53,246 bases of DNA from Deltaproteobacteria bacterium. GTDB lineage: Bacteria; Myxococcota_A; UBA9160; UBA6930. Made by a program: the position numbers and the translations under genes. The notes beneath the pieces are model-generated. The model did not search any database, was not told the origin of the DNA, and saw only the letters and a list, made by a program, of their open reading frames with translations. This document shows, in pieces, positions 33,937-41,333 of this stretch (positions are counted from its first letter, which is position 1; each line of letters opens with the position of its first letter). The DNA lies in assembly GCA_029261795.1 (NCBI GenBank), contig JAJDAP010000110.1, forward strand, positions 1-53,246, in the 5' to 3' direction.

Positions 33937-36201
33937 ATGGCCCGTATCGTTGGCGCGCTCGTCGTTCTCGTCGTCCTGTTGGTCGCCGTCTTGTATTGGA
34001 TTGGCGCTGGCGGGCCCGGAAACCGCTGGGAAGAGGGCGTGCCCGTCGCGAAGCCGCTGGCCTCGACGACACTCGATGCGCGCGGCGACGCCATCGCCGG
34101 GGCCGCCGCCGAGATCGGTGTTCCGCGCGCCAAGCAGATCCTGTTCGGCGACCTGCACGTGCACACGACCTTCTCGCCCGACGCCTTCGCGATGGCCTTG
34201 CCGATGGCCGGCGGCGACGGCGCCCGCCCGGTCTCGGACGCCTGCGACTACGCCCGCTACTGCGCCAGTGTCGATTTCTGGAGCATCAACGATCATGCAG
34301 TCGGCATCAGCCCGTGGAAGTGGGAGCAGACCGTCGAGGGGATGCGCCAGTGCGACGCCGCTGCCGGTGGAACCGACGACGTCACCGCCTTCCTCGGTTG
34401 GGAGTGGACCCAGATGGGCACCACGCCCGAGAACCACTACGGCCACAAGAACGTGGTGCTGCGCGGGCTCCGCGACGACGAGGTTCCCGATCGCCCGATC
34501 GCGGCCACGAGCCCCCAGGCGCTCGCCGATGGCCGACCCGGACGCGTCGTCAGTGGCTTGCTAGGCCTGGTCCAACCGCGCCAGGAGATCTTCGACCTGC
34601 TCGAGTTCAACGACGACCTGAGCGGCATCGTCGACTGTCCGCTCGACGTGCCAGTGCGCGAGCAGGCGCCGGGCTGCCGCGATTCCGTCGTGACGCCGGC
34701 CGAACTATTCACGCGGCTCGATGACTGGGGCTTCGATTCGATCGTGATCCCCCACGGCACGGCCTGGGGCATGTACACGCCGCTAGGCTCGAGCTGGAAC
34801 AAGCAACTCGAAGGCGCCATGCACGACCCGGCGCGCCAGACCCTGATCGAGGTGTTCTCCGGCCACGGCAACTCCGAGGAGTACCGCGACTGGCAGGAGA
34901 TCGTCTTCAACGAAGACGGCAGCGTGGGTTGCGCGGAACCGACCGCCGACTACCTGCCCAGTTGTTGGCGCGCCGGCGAGATCATCCTCGAGCGCTGCGC
35001 GCTCGAGGGCATCGACGCCGATGAGTGCGAGAAGCGCGCCGCCGCCGCACGCCAGAACTACGTCGAAGCCGGCGTGCCTGGCCACCTCACCGTCTCGGGT
35101 TCGACGCCGGAAGACTGGCTCGATTCCGGCCAGTGCCTCGATTGCTTCCAACCCTCGTTCAACTATCGACCGAAGAGTTCGGTGCAGTACATCATGGCGA
35201 TCCGCGATTTCGAGGATCCCGAGAACCCGCGCCGTTTCGATTTCGGCTTCATGGCCTCGAGCGACAACCATTCCGCCCGGCCCGGAACCGGTTACAAGGA
35301 GTACGGGCGCCTCGACATGACCGAGGCGCGCCTCGGCGTGATCGGGGGCGCCATCGACGTTGGCAACAGCGTTCCCACCGAGAAGCTCGCCGAATCCGTC
35401 CCCTACGATCCCGCGGCCTTCGCCGGCCAGTTCTTCGCCACCCGAGAGGCCGAGCGCGCCGGTTCCTTCTTCATGACCGGCGGTCTGATCGCCGTCCACG
35501 CCGAAGGCCGTGGCCGCGGACCGATCTGGGACGCCATGCAGCGCAAGGAGGTCTACGGCACCAGTGGCCCGCGTATCCTGCTCTGGTTCGATCTCATCAA
35601 CCCGCCGGGCTCGCGCGGTGGCGCCGTCGCCATGGGCGGCGAAGCCGCACTCTCGACGGCGCCCATTTTCCAGGTGCGCGCGGCCGGTTCCTTCGAACAG
35701 AAGCCCGGCTGCCCGGCCGAGAGCGAAGCCGCTCTGACGCCGGAGCGGTTGGCACGCGTCTGCGGCGGCGAGTGTTACAACCCGAGCGACGTGCGCCGAC
35801 CGATCTCGCGCATCGAGGTCGTCCGCGTACGGCCGCAACAATTCGAAGGCGAGCCCGTCGCACCCCTGATCGAGGACCCCTGGCAGGTGTTCGAATGCGA
35901 AGCCGACCCCGCGGGCTGCGCCGTCACGTTCACCGATGGCACCTTCCAGCGAGACGGCCGCGACACGCTCTACTACGCCCGTGCGATCGAAGCCCCGAGC
36001 CCGGCCGTCGGCCAGGACCCGCTCGGCTGCAGCCGCGACGAGAACGGCCGCTGCACGGTGCTCGATGCCTGCAAGGACCGTCCCGACGATGACGATTGCC
36101 TGGCGCCCGCCGAAGAGCGCGCCTGGTCGTCGCCGATCTTCATCGCGTACACGAAGCCCGCGACCGAAGCCGAAGCTGTCGTCGAGCTAGGAGCACGTTA
36201 G
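33937..36201 (+). CDS. DUF3604 protein, membrane-anchored PHP-like metallo-phosphoesterase relative
   Basis: A 754-residue protein with an N-terminal membrane helix (residues 2-23) and the remainder outside. It has metal-binding residues as in PHP-like DUF3604 proteins: LFGDLHVHTTFSPDA, SINDHAV, FLGWEWTQ, EVFSGHGNSEEYRDW and FMASSDNHSARPG. Several Cys pairs suggest an oxidising compartment. Substrates of DUF3604 are not known. The ATG at 33937 follows GGAGGAG. A TTG-initiated SCP2-type gene starts directly after the stop, so the two are co-translated. Confidence 0.75.
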   Translation: MARIVGALVVLVVLLVAVLYWIGAGGPGNRWEEGVPVAKPLASTTLDARGDAIAGAAAEIGVPRAKQILFGDLHVHTTFSPDAFAMALPMAGGDGARPVSDACDYARYCASVDFWSINDHAVGISPWKWEQTVEGMRQCDAAAGGTDDVTAFLGWEWTQMGTTPENHYGHKNVVLRGLRDDEVPDRPIAATSPQALADGRPGRVVSGLLGLVQPRQEIFDLLEFNDDLSGIVDCPLDVPVREQAPGCRDSVVTPAELFTRLDDWGFDSIVIPHGTAWGMYTPLGSSWNKQLEGAMHDPARQTLIEVFSGHGNSEEYRDWQEIVFNEDGSVGCAEPTADYLPSCWRAGEIILERCALEGIDADECEKRAAAARQNYVEAGVPGHLTVSGSTPEDWLDSGQCLDCFQPSFNYRPKSSVQYIMAIRDFEDPENPRRFDFGFMASSDNHSARPGTGYKEYGRLDMTEARLGVIGGAIDVGNSVPTEKLAESVPYDPAAFAGQFFATREAERAGSFFMTGGLIAVHAEGRGRGPIWDAMQRKEVYGTSGPRILLWFDLINPPGSRGGAVAMGGEAALSTAPIFQVRAAGSFEQKPGCPAESEAALTPERLARVCGGECYNPSDVRRPISRIEVVRVRPQQFEGEPVAPLIEDPWQVFECEADPAGCAVTFTDGTFQRDGRDTLYYARAIEAPSPAVGQDPLGCSRDENGRCTVLDACKDRPDDDDCLAPAEERAWSSPIFIAYTKPATEAEAVVELGAR

Positions 36202-36852
36202 TTGCCGGAATTTCCCGCGAGCCCGCTGGCCCCCGCCGAGTTCATGGAGCAGTGGCTGCCCGCCGCGTTCGCCGAAACCGGCTTGCCGCCGGGGAGCGAA
36301 GGCCTCGACGTGAGGCTGGGCATCCAACTCGACGGCGAAGGCGGCGGCGAGTGGGTCTTCCACATGGACAACGGAACCCTGCACGTGACGGCGGGCTCTC
36401 GTGAAGAGACCGCGTTCAGCTACGTCCAGAGCGTCGAAGATTGGCGCGGCGCCTTGTGGGAGGGTCGCGGCGGCGCCATGGCCGAAGGCTTCGCCCGCTT
36501 CTTCCAGCCGGGAAAGGAGATCAACGAGGGTTCGGTGGGCGCACTCGGAGGTGCCCCCCCGCCCCAGGCCCTGGGCCAGCTCGAGCGCCTCGACGGCTGC
36601 ATCCGCATCGCCGTCACCGGCGGCCAAGGCGGCGATTGGGGCGTCGGCCTGCGCCTCGGCCCGGGCCCGGTCCCCGAGGAACCCACGTGCACCGTCTCGA
36701 TCACGGCCGAGGACGCCCAGGCCCTCTCGAGCGGCGAACTCGACCCGATGCAGGCCTTCATGGGCGGCAACATGGTCGTCACCGGCGACATGACCCTGAT
36801 GCTCCAGATGCAGGCCGTCATGATGCAGGCTGCCCAGGACGCCGCCCGCTAG
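36202..36852 (+). CDS. SCP2/sterol-transfer-like protein
   Basis: A 216-residue soluble protein. GLDVRLGIQLDGEGGGEWVFHMDNGTLHVTAGSREETAFSYVQSVEDWRGALWEG and SGELDPMQAFMGGNMVVTGDMTLMLQMQAVM match the SCP-2 sterol-transfer domain (about 35-80 and 175-210). A central Gly-rich stretch (about 90-160) is an insertion. It probably binds a lipid or acyl-CoA. No ATG is available at the 5' end; TTG at 36202 adjoins the previous TAG with AGGAG within the upstream gene. Confidence 0.72.
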   Translation: MPEFPASPLAPAEFMEQWLPAAFAETGLPPGSEGLDVRLGIQLDGEGGGEWVFHMDNGTLHVTAGSREETAFSYVQSVEDWRGALWEGRGGAMAEGFARFFQPGKEINEGSVGALGGAPPPQALGQLERLDGCIRIAVTGGQGGDWGVGLRLGPGPVPEEPTCTVSITAEDAQALSSGELDPMQAFMGGNMVVTGDMTLMLQMQAVMMQAAQDAAR

Positions 36853-36897
36853 CGACCCGCCCACCGATTGGCTAAATCCCGAACCTGCGTGACCCGC

Positions 36898-36974
36898 GGG
36901 GCGGTAGTTCAATTGGTTAGAGCACTGGCCTGTCACGCCAGAAGTTGCGGGTTCGAGTCCCGTCCGCCCCGCCA
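36898..36974 (+). tRNA. tRNA-Asp (anticodon GTC), CCA encoded
   Basis: A complete cloverleaf: acceptor GGGGCGG pairs with CCGCCCC, D-arm TAGTTCAATTGGTTAGAGC, anticodon stem CTGGC/GCCAG with loop CTGTCAC (anticodon GTC at 36932-36934), T-arm GCGGGTTCGAGTCCCGT, discriminator G and encoded CCA. It stands at the left edge of the accessory island. Confidence 0.95.
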
Positions 36975-37297
36975 AACATCCCGGAACTGCTGGGCTTTTT
37001 GTCGGTCCGTTTGGGCCTCGAGCGCGTGGGCACTCGGGCTTCACTCGGCTCCAATGGGTGACGATCTCGACGCACGGCGATGAGCCCGTTGAGCGGCCGG
37101 GTTCTGACCGTCGCTCAGGCGAATAGCTGTGCCTGGTCCTCGAAGGGGCCCTTGTCCTCGCGATCGGCTGAACGACCGCGCGTTCACGTGCTCGTTCAAC
37201 CGGCCGAAGCCGCGAGCCCGAGCCATTTGGTCTACTTGATCTGGTCTACTTGAAGGGGCCATCACGAGGGATCGAGATGCTGATCTGAGCGTCCGAG
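36975..37297. other. Intergenic interval after tRNA-Asp
   Basis: I see no gene, tRNA repeat or integrase in these 323 bases. Short minus-strand open frames exist but lack start sites and family character. An attachment-site duplication of the tRNA 3' end was not found by eye. Confidence 0.4.
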
Positions 37298-37774
37298 TCA
37301 GGCAATCGCCTCGCGGTCGGTGATGACCAGGTCGACGCTGCAATCCAGAACCTGAAGCAGGCAGATCAGTTGGTTGATCGACTTCCTCGTGTTGGTCGTG
37401 TCCAGAAGGCGGTAGAGCTGGGCCACGGAGGTCTTCAGGCGACGAGCGAGTTCGCGGCGGCTGAGGCCGCTCTCCTCGACCCGTCGCTTGGCCTCGACCG
37501 TCAGCTGGTAGATGAGGAGGTTGCGGAGGTAGGTCGGATCCTCGTTGTACTCGAGAACCTGGTCGAGATGGATGGAGCCCTCGGTGCCCGATTCCAGCAC
37601 GTAGGAAAACCCTTCGTTTGCCAGTTCGCGATCGACGTAGGCGTCCGCCACCTTGTCGGCCGAATCCGGCTGGGGATCGGCCTTGACGTAGGGGTATGCG
37701 TAGACCGCGCCGGAGTACGTGACGACGCGGAACTCTCCCTTCCGGTTGTTTGGCTCGATCTTTCTGATCTTCAT
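37298..37774 (-). CDS. Antitoxin-like protein with C-terminal helix-turn-helix
   Basis: A 158-residue protein. The N-terminal half (MKIRKIEPNNRKGEFRVVTYSG...YAYPYVKADPQ, then FSYVLESGTEGSIHLDQVLEYN) is a beta-rich domain, and the C-terminal part (about 101-126, LSRRELARRLKTSVAQLYRLLD) is an XRE-like helix-turn-helix. Such two-part proteins occur next to short DUF4160-like proteins in toxin-antitoxin-type pairs. Its ATG overlaps the toxin stop (ATGA). It probably neutralises the partner and represses the operon via the palindrome at 37976. Confidence 0.68.
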   Translation of the reverse strand: MKIRKIEPNNRKGEFRVVTYSGAVYAYPYVKADPQPDSADKVADAYVDRELANEGFSYVLESGTEGSIHLDQVLEYNEDPTYLRNLLIYQLTVEAKRRVEESGLSRRELARRLKTSVAQLYRLLDTTNTRKSINQLICLLQVLDCSVDLVITDREAIA

Positions 37775-37967
37775 AGAGCGCCCTCGTCCTCGAGCTCGCG
37801 TATCAGGCGCAGCAGCCTTGCCGAAGCCTGACCCTTCATGGGCTGCCAACTCTCCAGATCCCACTTCACCACGAGCGTTCCGCGTCCTTGTAGACGTGCA
37901 CGTGGTGAGGGGTGTGATCTCCGGTCCAGGTGAGGAACACGTAGTTTCCTCGCCGAACCTTGCCCAT
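37771..37967 (-). pseudogene. DUF4160-like short toxin gene broken by a -1 frameshift
   Basis: From the ATG at 37967 the frame reads MGKVRRGNYVFLTWTGDH, continues to PHHVHVYKD, then hits TGA after a few codons. The next frame immediately resumes with GTLVVKWDLESWQPMKGQ and ends at EDEGAL, 4 bases overlapping the antitoxin ATG. The combined length (197 bases, not a multiple of three) and joined sequence correspond to one short protein of about 65 residues with a PHHVHV core, as in DUF4160-type proteins. A single base is missing near 37880-37890. No slippery heptamer is visible, so a mutation or assembly error is more likely than programmed frameshifting. Confidence 0.65.
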
Positions 37968-37975
37968 CACGAAAT

Positions 37976-37993
37976 GTTACCTTCGGTGGTAAC
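37976..37993. promoter_or_regulatory. Palindrome in front of the frameshifted toxin gene
   Basis: GTTACC-TTCGGT-GGTAAC is a perfect inverted repeat 8 bases upstream of the toxin ATG (minus strand) and overlaps its ribosome site (AAGG). It is suited as an autoregulatory operator for the downstream HTH antitoxin. Confidence 0.55.
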
Positions 37994-38177
37994 GGTTGCA
38001 AGCTTGAGTGTGGTATGCGCCGGCGCCACGGGTGCGCCGCGGCGTTGGGGTCAGTCCTGCCATGGCCTTGGCGGTGCCCCCCGCACCAGGAGCGACTGAC
38101 AAGCCCAAGATTCCGGTACCAGCCTCAAGGTTGGGGTTTCCGCTTGACTCTCAGGCCGCTTCCCTTTCCTGATTCTT

Positions 38178-38198
38178 GTCTCGTTCAAAGAACGAGAC
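38178..38198. other. Perfect 9-bp hairpin GTCTCGTTC-AAA-GAACGAGAC
   Basis: A 9-bp stem with a 3-base loop lies 58 bases beyond the higA stop. No T-run follows on either strand. It could be a factor-assisted terminator, a processing site or a protein-binding site; the function is not clear. Confidence 0.35.
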
Positions 38199-38256
38199 GG
38201 CCACAGGGGCCGGACTCACATAACGGAGTCTCCGGGAAAATAGGGGCGGTTCACGC

Positions 38257-38595
38257 CTATTCGTGGGTCGCGGCCGGGGCCTCGTCATCAGTGTCGAACT
38301 GAGTGATTCGCACGTTGGTGTCCGGGAAGCGCGCGATGAGTTCGAGTTCGCCACCGAGCGCGTGGACGTAGCCGGCGAGCTTGCTGAGGAGCACGTCGTG
38401 GCGGTTCTCGACTTGAGAAATCGCCCCTTGTGTGACCTTCATCAGCTCGGCCAGCTGCGTCTGCGTCAGCCCGCTGACCCGCTGTCGAAGCTCCTGCAGG
38501 GTCATCTCCTGCAGTGTCTCGCGCACGCGGCGATCGACGCGCTCGCGAGCCTCGGGGCTCATCCGGTCTCGCAGTTCCTTGAACGGTCGTGCCAT
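38257..38595 (-). CDS. higA: HigA-type XRE antitoxin
   Basis: A 112-residue protein. Residues 1-40 are charged and helical; residues 42-65 (GLTQTQLAELMKVTQGAISQVEN) form a classic XRE helix-turn-helix, followed by a helical SKLAGYVHALGGELELIARF typical of HigA antitoxins paired with phage-Gp49-like HigB toxins. The ATG at 38595 lies 32 bases after the toxin stop with AGGAGAG upstream. It is likely functional although its partner is truncated, so it may persist as a free regulator. Confidence 0.8.
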   Translation of the reverse strand: MARPFKELRDRMSPEARERVDRRVRETLQEMTLQELRQRVSGLTQTQLAELMKVTQGAISQVENRHDVLLSKLAGYVHALGGELELIARFPDTNVRITQFDTDDEAPAATHE

Positions 38596-38627
38596 GGTCG
38601 TCTCTCTCCTGGTCTCCGGTCGATTTC

Positions 38628-38867
38628 CTAGGTGGCGCCATCGCGCTTCAGCTGGTCGAGATGCTCGTCGTAGAGGCGGTCTGCGATCGGGACCAACCGG
38701 TCGTAGAAGCGATCGTCTCCGGTCTTGTCGCCAGCGATCAGTAGAATCGCAGCCCGGCGTGGATCGAAGGCGCAAAACACACGAACCGGTCGGCCCCGCT
38801 CGTGGATCCGAAGCTCGCGCATCTGCGTGTGCCTCGATTGGGCGATTCCCGAGCTGTAGGGAGGCCA
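38628..38867 (-). pseudogene. HigB toxin (phage Gp49-like/RelE fold), 5'-truncated
   Basis: The open frame from 38867 reads PPYSSGIAQSRHTQMREL, then RIHERGRPVRVFCAFDPRRA and AILLIAGDKTGDDRFYDRLV, ending in YDEHLDQLKRDGAT. This matches the C-terminal two-thirds of HigB toxins, including the SRH and FDPRRxAILLxGGDKTG landmarks. The first 40 or so residues are missing: an in-frame TGA stands at 38873-38871 and no homology continues. The internal ATG at 38822 would give only 64 residues. The missing part coincides with the 5' end of another broken gene on the opposite strand. Confidence 0.75.
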
Positions 38868-39060
38868 CCGTCACACCACCCGCACGCTCACAGACGTAGA
38901 AGATCCCGCCTGGGTACAAACAGCCTGGGCGGGGTTTGTGGGCATCAGCGGGACGATTACATCGTTCCGACTGGTCCCCGAGCCCTCGGTCGTGCTGCTC
39001 CTTCTGGCAGGGCTGGTGTTCTTCTTTGGGAGGCGGGCTTCAGGGATCTTGAGGACATGA
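38860..39060 (+). pseudogene. 3' remnant of a PEP-CTERM surface protein
   Basis: The plus frame opening after TAG at 38857-38859 reads LTDVEDPAWVQTAWAGF, then ISGTITSFRLVPEPS, followed by VVLLLLAGLVFFFGRRASG and stop TGA at 39060. PEP-S, a hydrophobic segment and an Arg pair are the PEP-CTERM sorting signal processed by exosortase. No start codon, signal peptide or upstream body exists; the coding trace begins where the truncated toxin starts on the other strand. It is a deletion product of an exported protein gene. Confidence 0.7.
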
Positions 39061-39133
39061 GACTCACCCGTTCGGAAATCGACCGAATTTGAACGGCCGA
39101 ACGACCAGGTCCCGGCCGAGGAGATTCGCGGTC

Positions 39134-39769
39134 CTATCGGGTCGGACCCGGATCCGCGGCACGGGACTTTCGGAACAATCTGCTCCGGTGGTTCGATGGC
39201 TTGCGAATCAACCACCCGAGTGCGGAAATTCCGAGGATCGATGTGCTTGGCTCGGGCACTGGGATCAGCGTGATGTTGTCGACGAAGCCCAGCGCAGATG
39301 TCGAGTAGGTCGGGTCGAGCGGGTCGCAGACTGCGCAGCCCCACACGATCCCGATCTCGACAACAGCCTTAGAGAAACCTGCTGTCCAAACACCGGGGTT
39401 CGAACTCGCAACCTTTTGAGTGCCAATGAAGATGGCACCTTGGATAAAGATGCCCACCCCAGCAAAAACGTGCGGTGGGCCGGACTCCCCTGCGAAGAAC
39501 TGCTCGACAACGATGTGCGACACCTCGGTGAGGTCGATCTCCAATGACATGAAGGCGCCGCCGGTCGCCAACCCGTCTCCGAAGATGGCCCATTCGCCGC
39601 CGAGGACTTGCGTGTTCGCCCGCGTCGCAGCGCCTCTGACGGTCCAGCCCTGAAGTCCATCCTCGAAGTCGAATACGACGGGACCTGCGGAAAAGTCCGG
39701 AACAAACGGGGTCGCAAAGGATGGGGATGAATAGGCGATAGCGAACAGGATCAGCAGGAGAATGCGCAC
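39134..39769 (-). CDS. PEP-CTERM surface protein (copy 1 of a tandem pair)
   Basis: A 211-residue exported protein: signal peptide (VRILLLILFAIAYSSPSFA), a beta-rich body with VVFDFEDGLQGWTVRGAATRAN and TQVLGGEWAIFGDGL, then GFVDNITLIPVPEPSTSILGISALGWLIRKP. VPEPS plus hydrophobic stretch and basic cluster is the PEP-CTERM tag for exosortase sorting. The tail after the tag is longer than usual (about 17 extra residues) and may come from altered downstream DNA. The GTG at 39769 follows a GGTGG site. Its N-terminal half is strongly similar to the copy at 39983. The function is probably extracellular matrix or surface. Confidence 0.8.
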   Translation of the reverse strand: MRILLLILFAIAYSSPSFATPFVPDFSAGPVVFDFEDGLQGWTVRGAATRANTQVLGGEWAIFGDGLATGGAFMSLEIDLTEVSHIVVEQFFAGESGPPHVFAGVGIFIQGAIFIGTQKVASSNPGVWTAGFSKAVVEIGIVWGCAVCDPLDPTYSTSALGFVDNITLIPVPEPSTSILGISALGWLIRKPSNHRSRLFRKSRAADPGPTR

Positions 39770-39770
39770 G

Positions 39771-39865
39771 GGAGCCACCACATGAAGCTAGTGGCCTCTC
39801 AGGCGCAATGGTGGCATCCACCCCTTTGGCTAGTCCGCGAGCCCCGATGATCGGCGGCCACTCGG
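39771..39865. repeat. Direct repeat, copy 1: shared upstream region of the PEP-CTERM pair
   Basis: Nearly the same 95-base block as 40590-40685, in the same orientation relative to its PEP-CTERM gene. Shared blocks include GTGAAGCTAGTGGCC-like, CAGGCGCAATGGTGGCA and GGCTAGTCCGCGAG. The right end corresponds to the last codons and stop of a recombinase, here mutated. Confidence 0.75.
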
Positions 39866-39982
39866 AGTTCGTGGGCGTCCGCGACGAGACGGGCCTGGTG
39901 CAGCGGGCAGAAATCGGTCGCCTGTTGCCCGGCTCCGCAAGCGGGGACTTTCGGAACGTACGGCCTCGAATCGAAGCGGGTC

Positions 39983-40588
39983 TCATTCGTTGTGGATGCC
40001 CACTCCAAGAAGCCCGAACATCGCGGTGGCTAGGAGGAGGAAACTTCTCGGTTCAGGAACGGGTAGCAACGTGATGTTGTCCACGAATCCGAGCCCTGCA
40101 GAAGAATCCACCGGCCCTGTGGGGTCACAGGAAAAGCACCTCCAGACTAGGCCGAGAGTGTGGACCCCAACCAAGTTGCTTGCATCCGCAACTAAAATGC
40201 TCGGGTTCGTGCCGACGACGGTCCACGGAAGTGCCCTGCCGACAAGAATGCCTTCGACAACGGATGTCGTGGCGAGAAACGCGATGCCGTTTGGCGAAGC
40301 CGGGCTGCCAGCATGGAACTGCTCGAATGTGATTGAACGGGTGTTGGTGAGATCCAGCTCCAAAAGGATGACTGTCCCGCCAGTTGCCAGGGCATCTCCA
40401 AAGATCGCCCACTGGCCGCCGAGGACCTGTGTATTGACACGCTGGGCGGAGCCGTCGGTGACCCAACCATCAAGTCCGTTCTCGAAGTCGAAGACAACGG
40501 GACCCCCAGAGAAGTCCGGGACAAACGGCGTCGCAAAGGCTGGGGATGACCAGGCGACAACGAACAGGATCAACGGGAGAATGCGCAC
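39983..40588 (-). CDS. PEP-CTERM surface protein (copy 2 of a tandem pair)
   Basis: A 201-residue paralogue of the protein at 39134: signal peptide (VRILPLILFVVAWSSPAFA), TPFVPDFSGGPVVFDFENGL, NTQVLGGQWAIFGDALATGG and GFVDNITLLPVPEPRSFLLLATAMFGLLGVGIHNE. The sorting tail has PEPR and ends without an Arg cluster, which may weaken exosortase processing. The GTG at 40588 follows GGAGG at ideal spacing. The first 100 residues are the most conserved between the copies, the middle has diverged. Both genes point the same way and share their upstream block. Confidence 0.8.
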   Translation of the reverse strand: MRILPLILFVVAWSSPAFATPFVPDFSGGPVVFDFENGLDGWVTDGSAQRVNTQVLGGQWAIFGDALATGGTVILLELDLTNTRSITFEQFHAGSPASPNGIAFLATTSVVEGILVGRALPWTVVGTNPSILVADASNLVGVHTLGLVWRCFSCDPTGPVDSSAGLGFVDNITLLPVPEPRSFLLLATAMFGLLGVGIHNE

Positions 40589-40589
40589 G

Positions 40590-40685
40590 GGAGCCTCCAC
40601 GTGAAGCTAGTGGCCCTTCAGGCGCAATGGTGGCACCCGCTCCCCTGGCTAGTCCGCGAGCGCCCGATGCACAGTGGCCACTCCG
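40590..40685. repeat. Direct repeat, copy 2: shared upstream region of the PEP-CTERM pair
   Basis: Companion of the repeat at 39771-39865, about 820 bases away. It holds the leader of the PEP-CTERM gene and the stop codon (40649-40651) of the recombinase remnant. Duplication of this region with its gene explains the tandem pair. Confidence 0.75.
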
Positions 40686-40771
40686 ACGCCCAGTACAGGG
40701 CCGATTTGCCGAAGGGACTGGCCTCCTGCCCGCATCCGCTTGGCCCGCTCGATCTGGCTCTCGCCAGCTCT
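40649..40771 (-). pseudogene. C-terminal HTH of a serine recombinase (resolvase), remnant
   Basis: The frame ending at TAG 40651-40649 reads ESQIERAKRMRAGGQSLRQI, then GPVLGVGVATVHRALAD. This is the Hin/resolvase-type C-terminal helix-turn-helix ('I..A..L...G.S.R.IA..LGVS..TVHRAL'). No catalytic domain is found upstream, where the sequence loses homology into the spacer before the nucleotidyltransferase gene. It is a leftover of a mobile element. Confidence 0.65.
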
Positions 40772-40817
40772 TATATGATCCCCAGCCCTGATCGCGGAAC
40801 TCGAGAATCCGGGCACA

Positions 40818-41333
40818 TCAACCGCGGTCGCCGAGACGATCGAGCAGCCTGCGGAGTCGGGGTAGAGCGAGGCGGTCCTTCTCGCGGCCGGCGGCCTCCT
40901 TCGAGCGGATGATGTCCGCGAGCGATGCGACGAGGATGTGCAGTTGCTCGGCTGCCTGGATCTCGACCGCGTCGCGGCGGAGATCGCGAAAGCCCTGCGT
41001 TCCGCTCGGGCAGAACATGACGTCGAGATCGCCTGCCTCTGTCGTCATGTTCACGATCGAGTCCGGGGACAGGTTGCCGAAGAACGGTGCCGAGCAGTCG
41101 AAGGCAAGGCCCTCGGGCTCGCCCTCGGTTCGGATGCGGGCGCCGAGTGTTCGCAGTGCGCGTGCGAGGCGGTCGAGGTTCGCCGCTGCGCGTTCCGGAA
41201 CCACATCGAGATCGACGGTGACACCGACGTCGCCATGCAGGATAGCCGCCATCCCGCCGACGAGCACGAACTGCACGCCCTCCGCTGCGAGAACAGAGAG
41301 CATCCTCTCCGGATCGAAGTCGCGACTAGCCAT
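40818..41333 (-). CDS. Nucleotidyltransferase-fold protein (MNT/AbiEii/DUF6036 type)
   Basis: A 171-residue protein. FVLVGGMAAILHGDVGVTVDLDVVP (22-46) contains the GG...D-x-D catalytic pattern (Asp41, Asp43) of minimal nucleotidyltransferases. The rest is helical with IRSKEAAGREKDRLALPRL near the end, as in DUF6036/AbiEii-like proteins. Together with an HTH gene 8 bases overlapping upstream it forms a toxin-antitoxin-type module; members transfer nucleotides to tRNA or protein. Which partner is the toxin cannot be told from sequence. Confidence 0.75.
   Translation of the reverse strand: MASRDFDPERMLSVLAAEGVQFVLVGGMAAILHGDVGVTVDLDVVPERAAANLDRLARALRTLGARIRTEGEPEGLAFDCSAPFFGNLSPDSIVNMTTEAGDLDVMFCPSGTQGFRDLRRDAVEIQAAEQLHILVASLADIIRSKEAAGREKDRLALPRLRRLLDRLGDRG

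Noticed and set aside
36975..37297. Attachment-site repeat of tRNA-Asp
   Set aside because: No second copy of the tRNA 3' segment was found by eye up to 41.7 kb; a computed search is needed to settle it.
39061..39110. CGTTCGG ... CCGAACG inverted repeat between the PEP-CTERM remnant and copy 1
   Set aside because: Only 7 bp with a 21-base loop and no T-run; too weak to call a terminator.
40590..40660. Sigma-54-like promoter (GG...TTGC) before the PEP-CTERM genes
   Set aside because: TTGC is present, but the -24 hexamer is poor and the GG-to-GC spacing is not kept in both copies.
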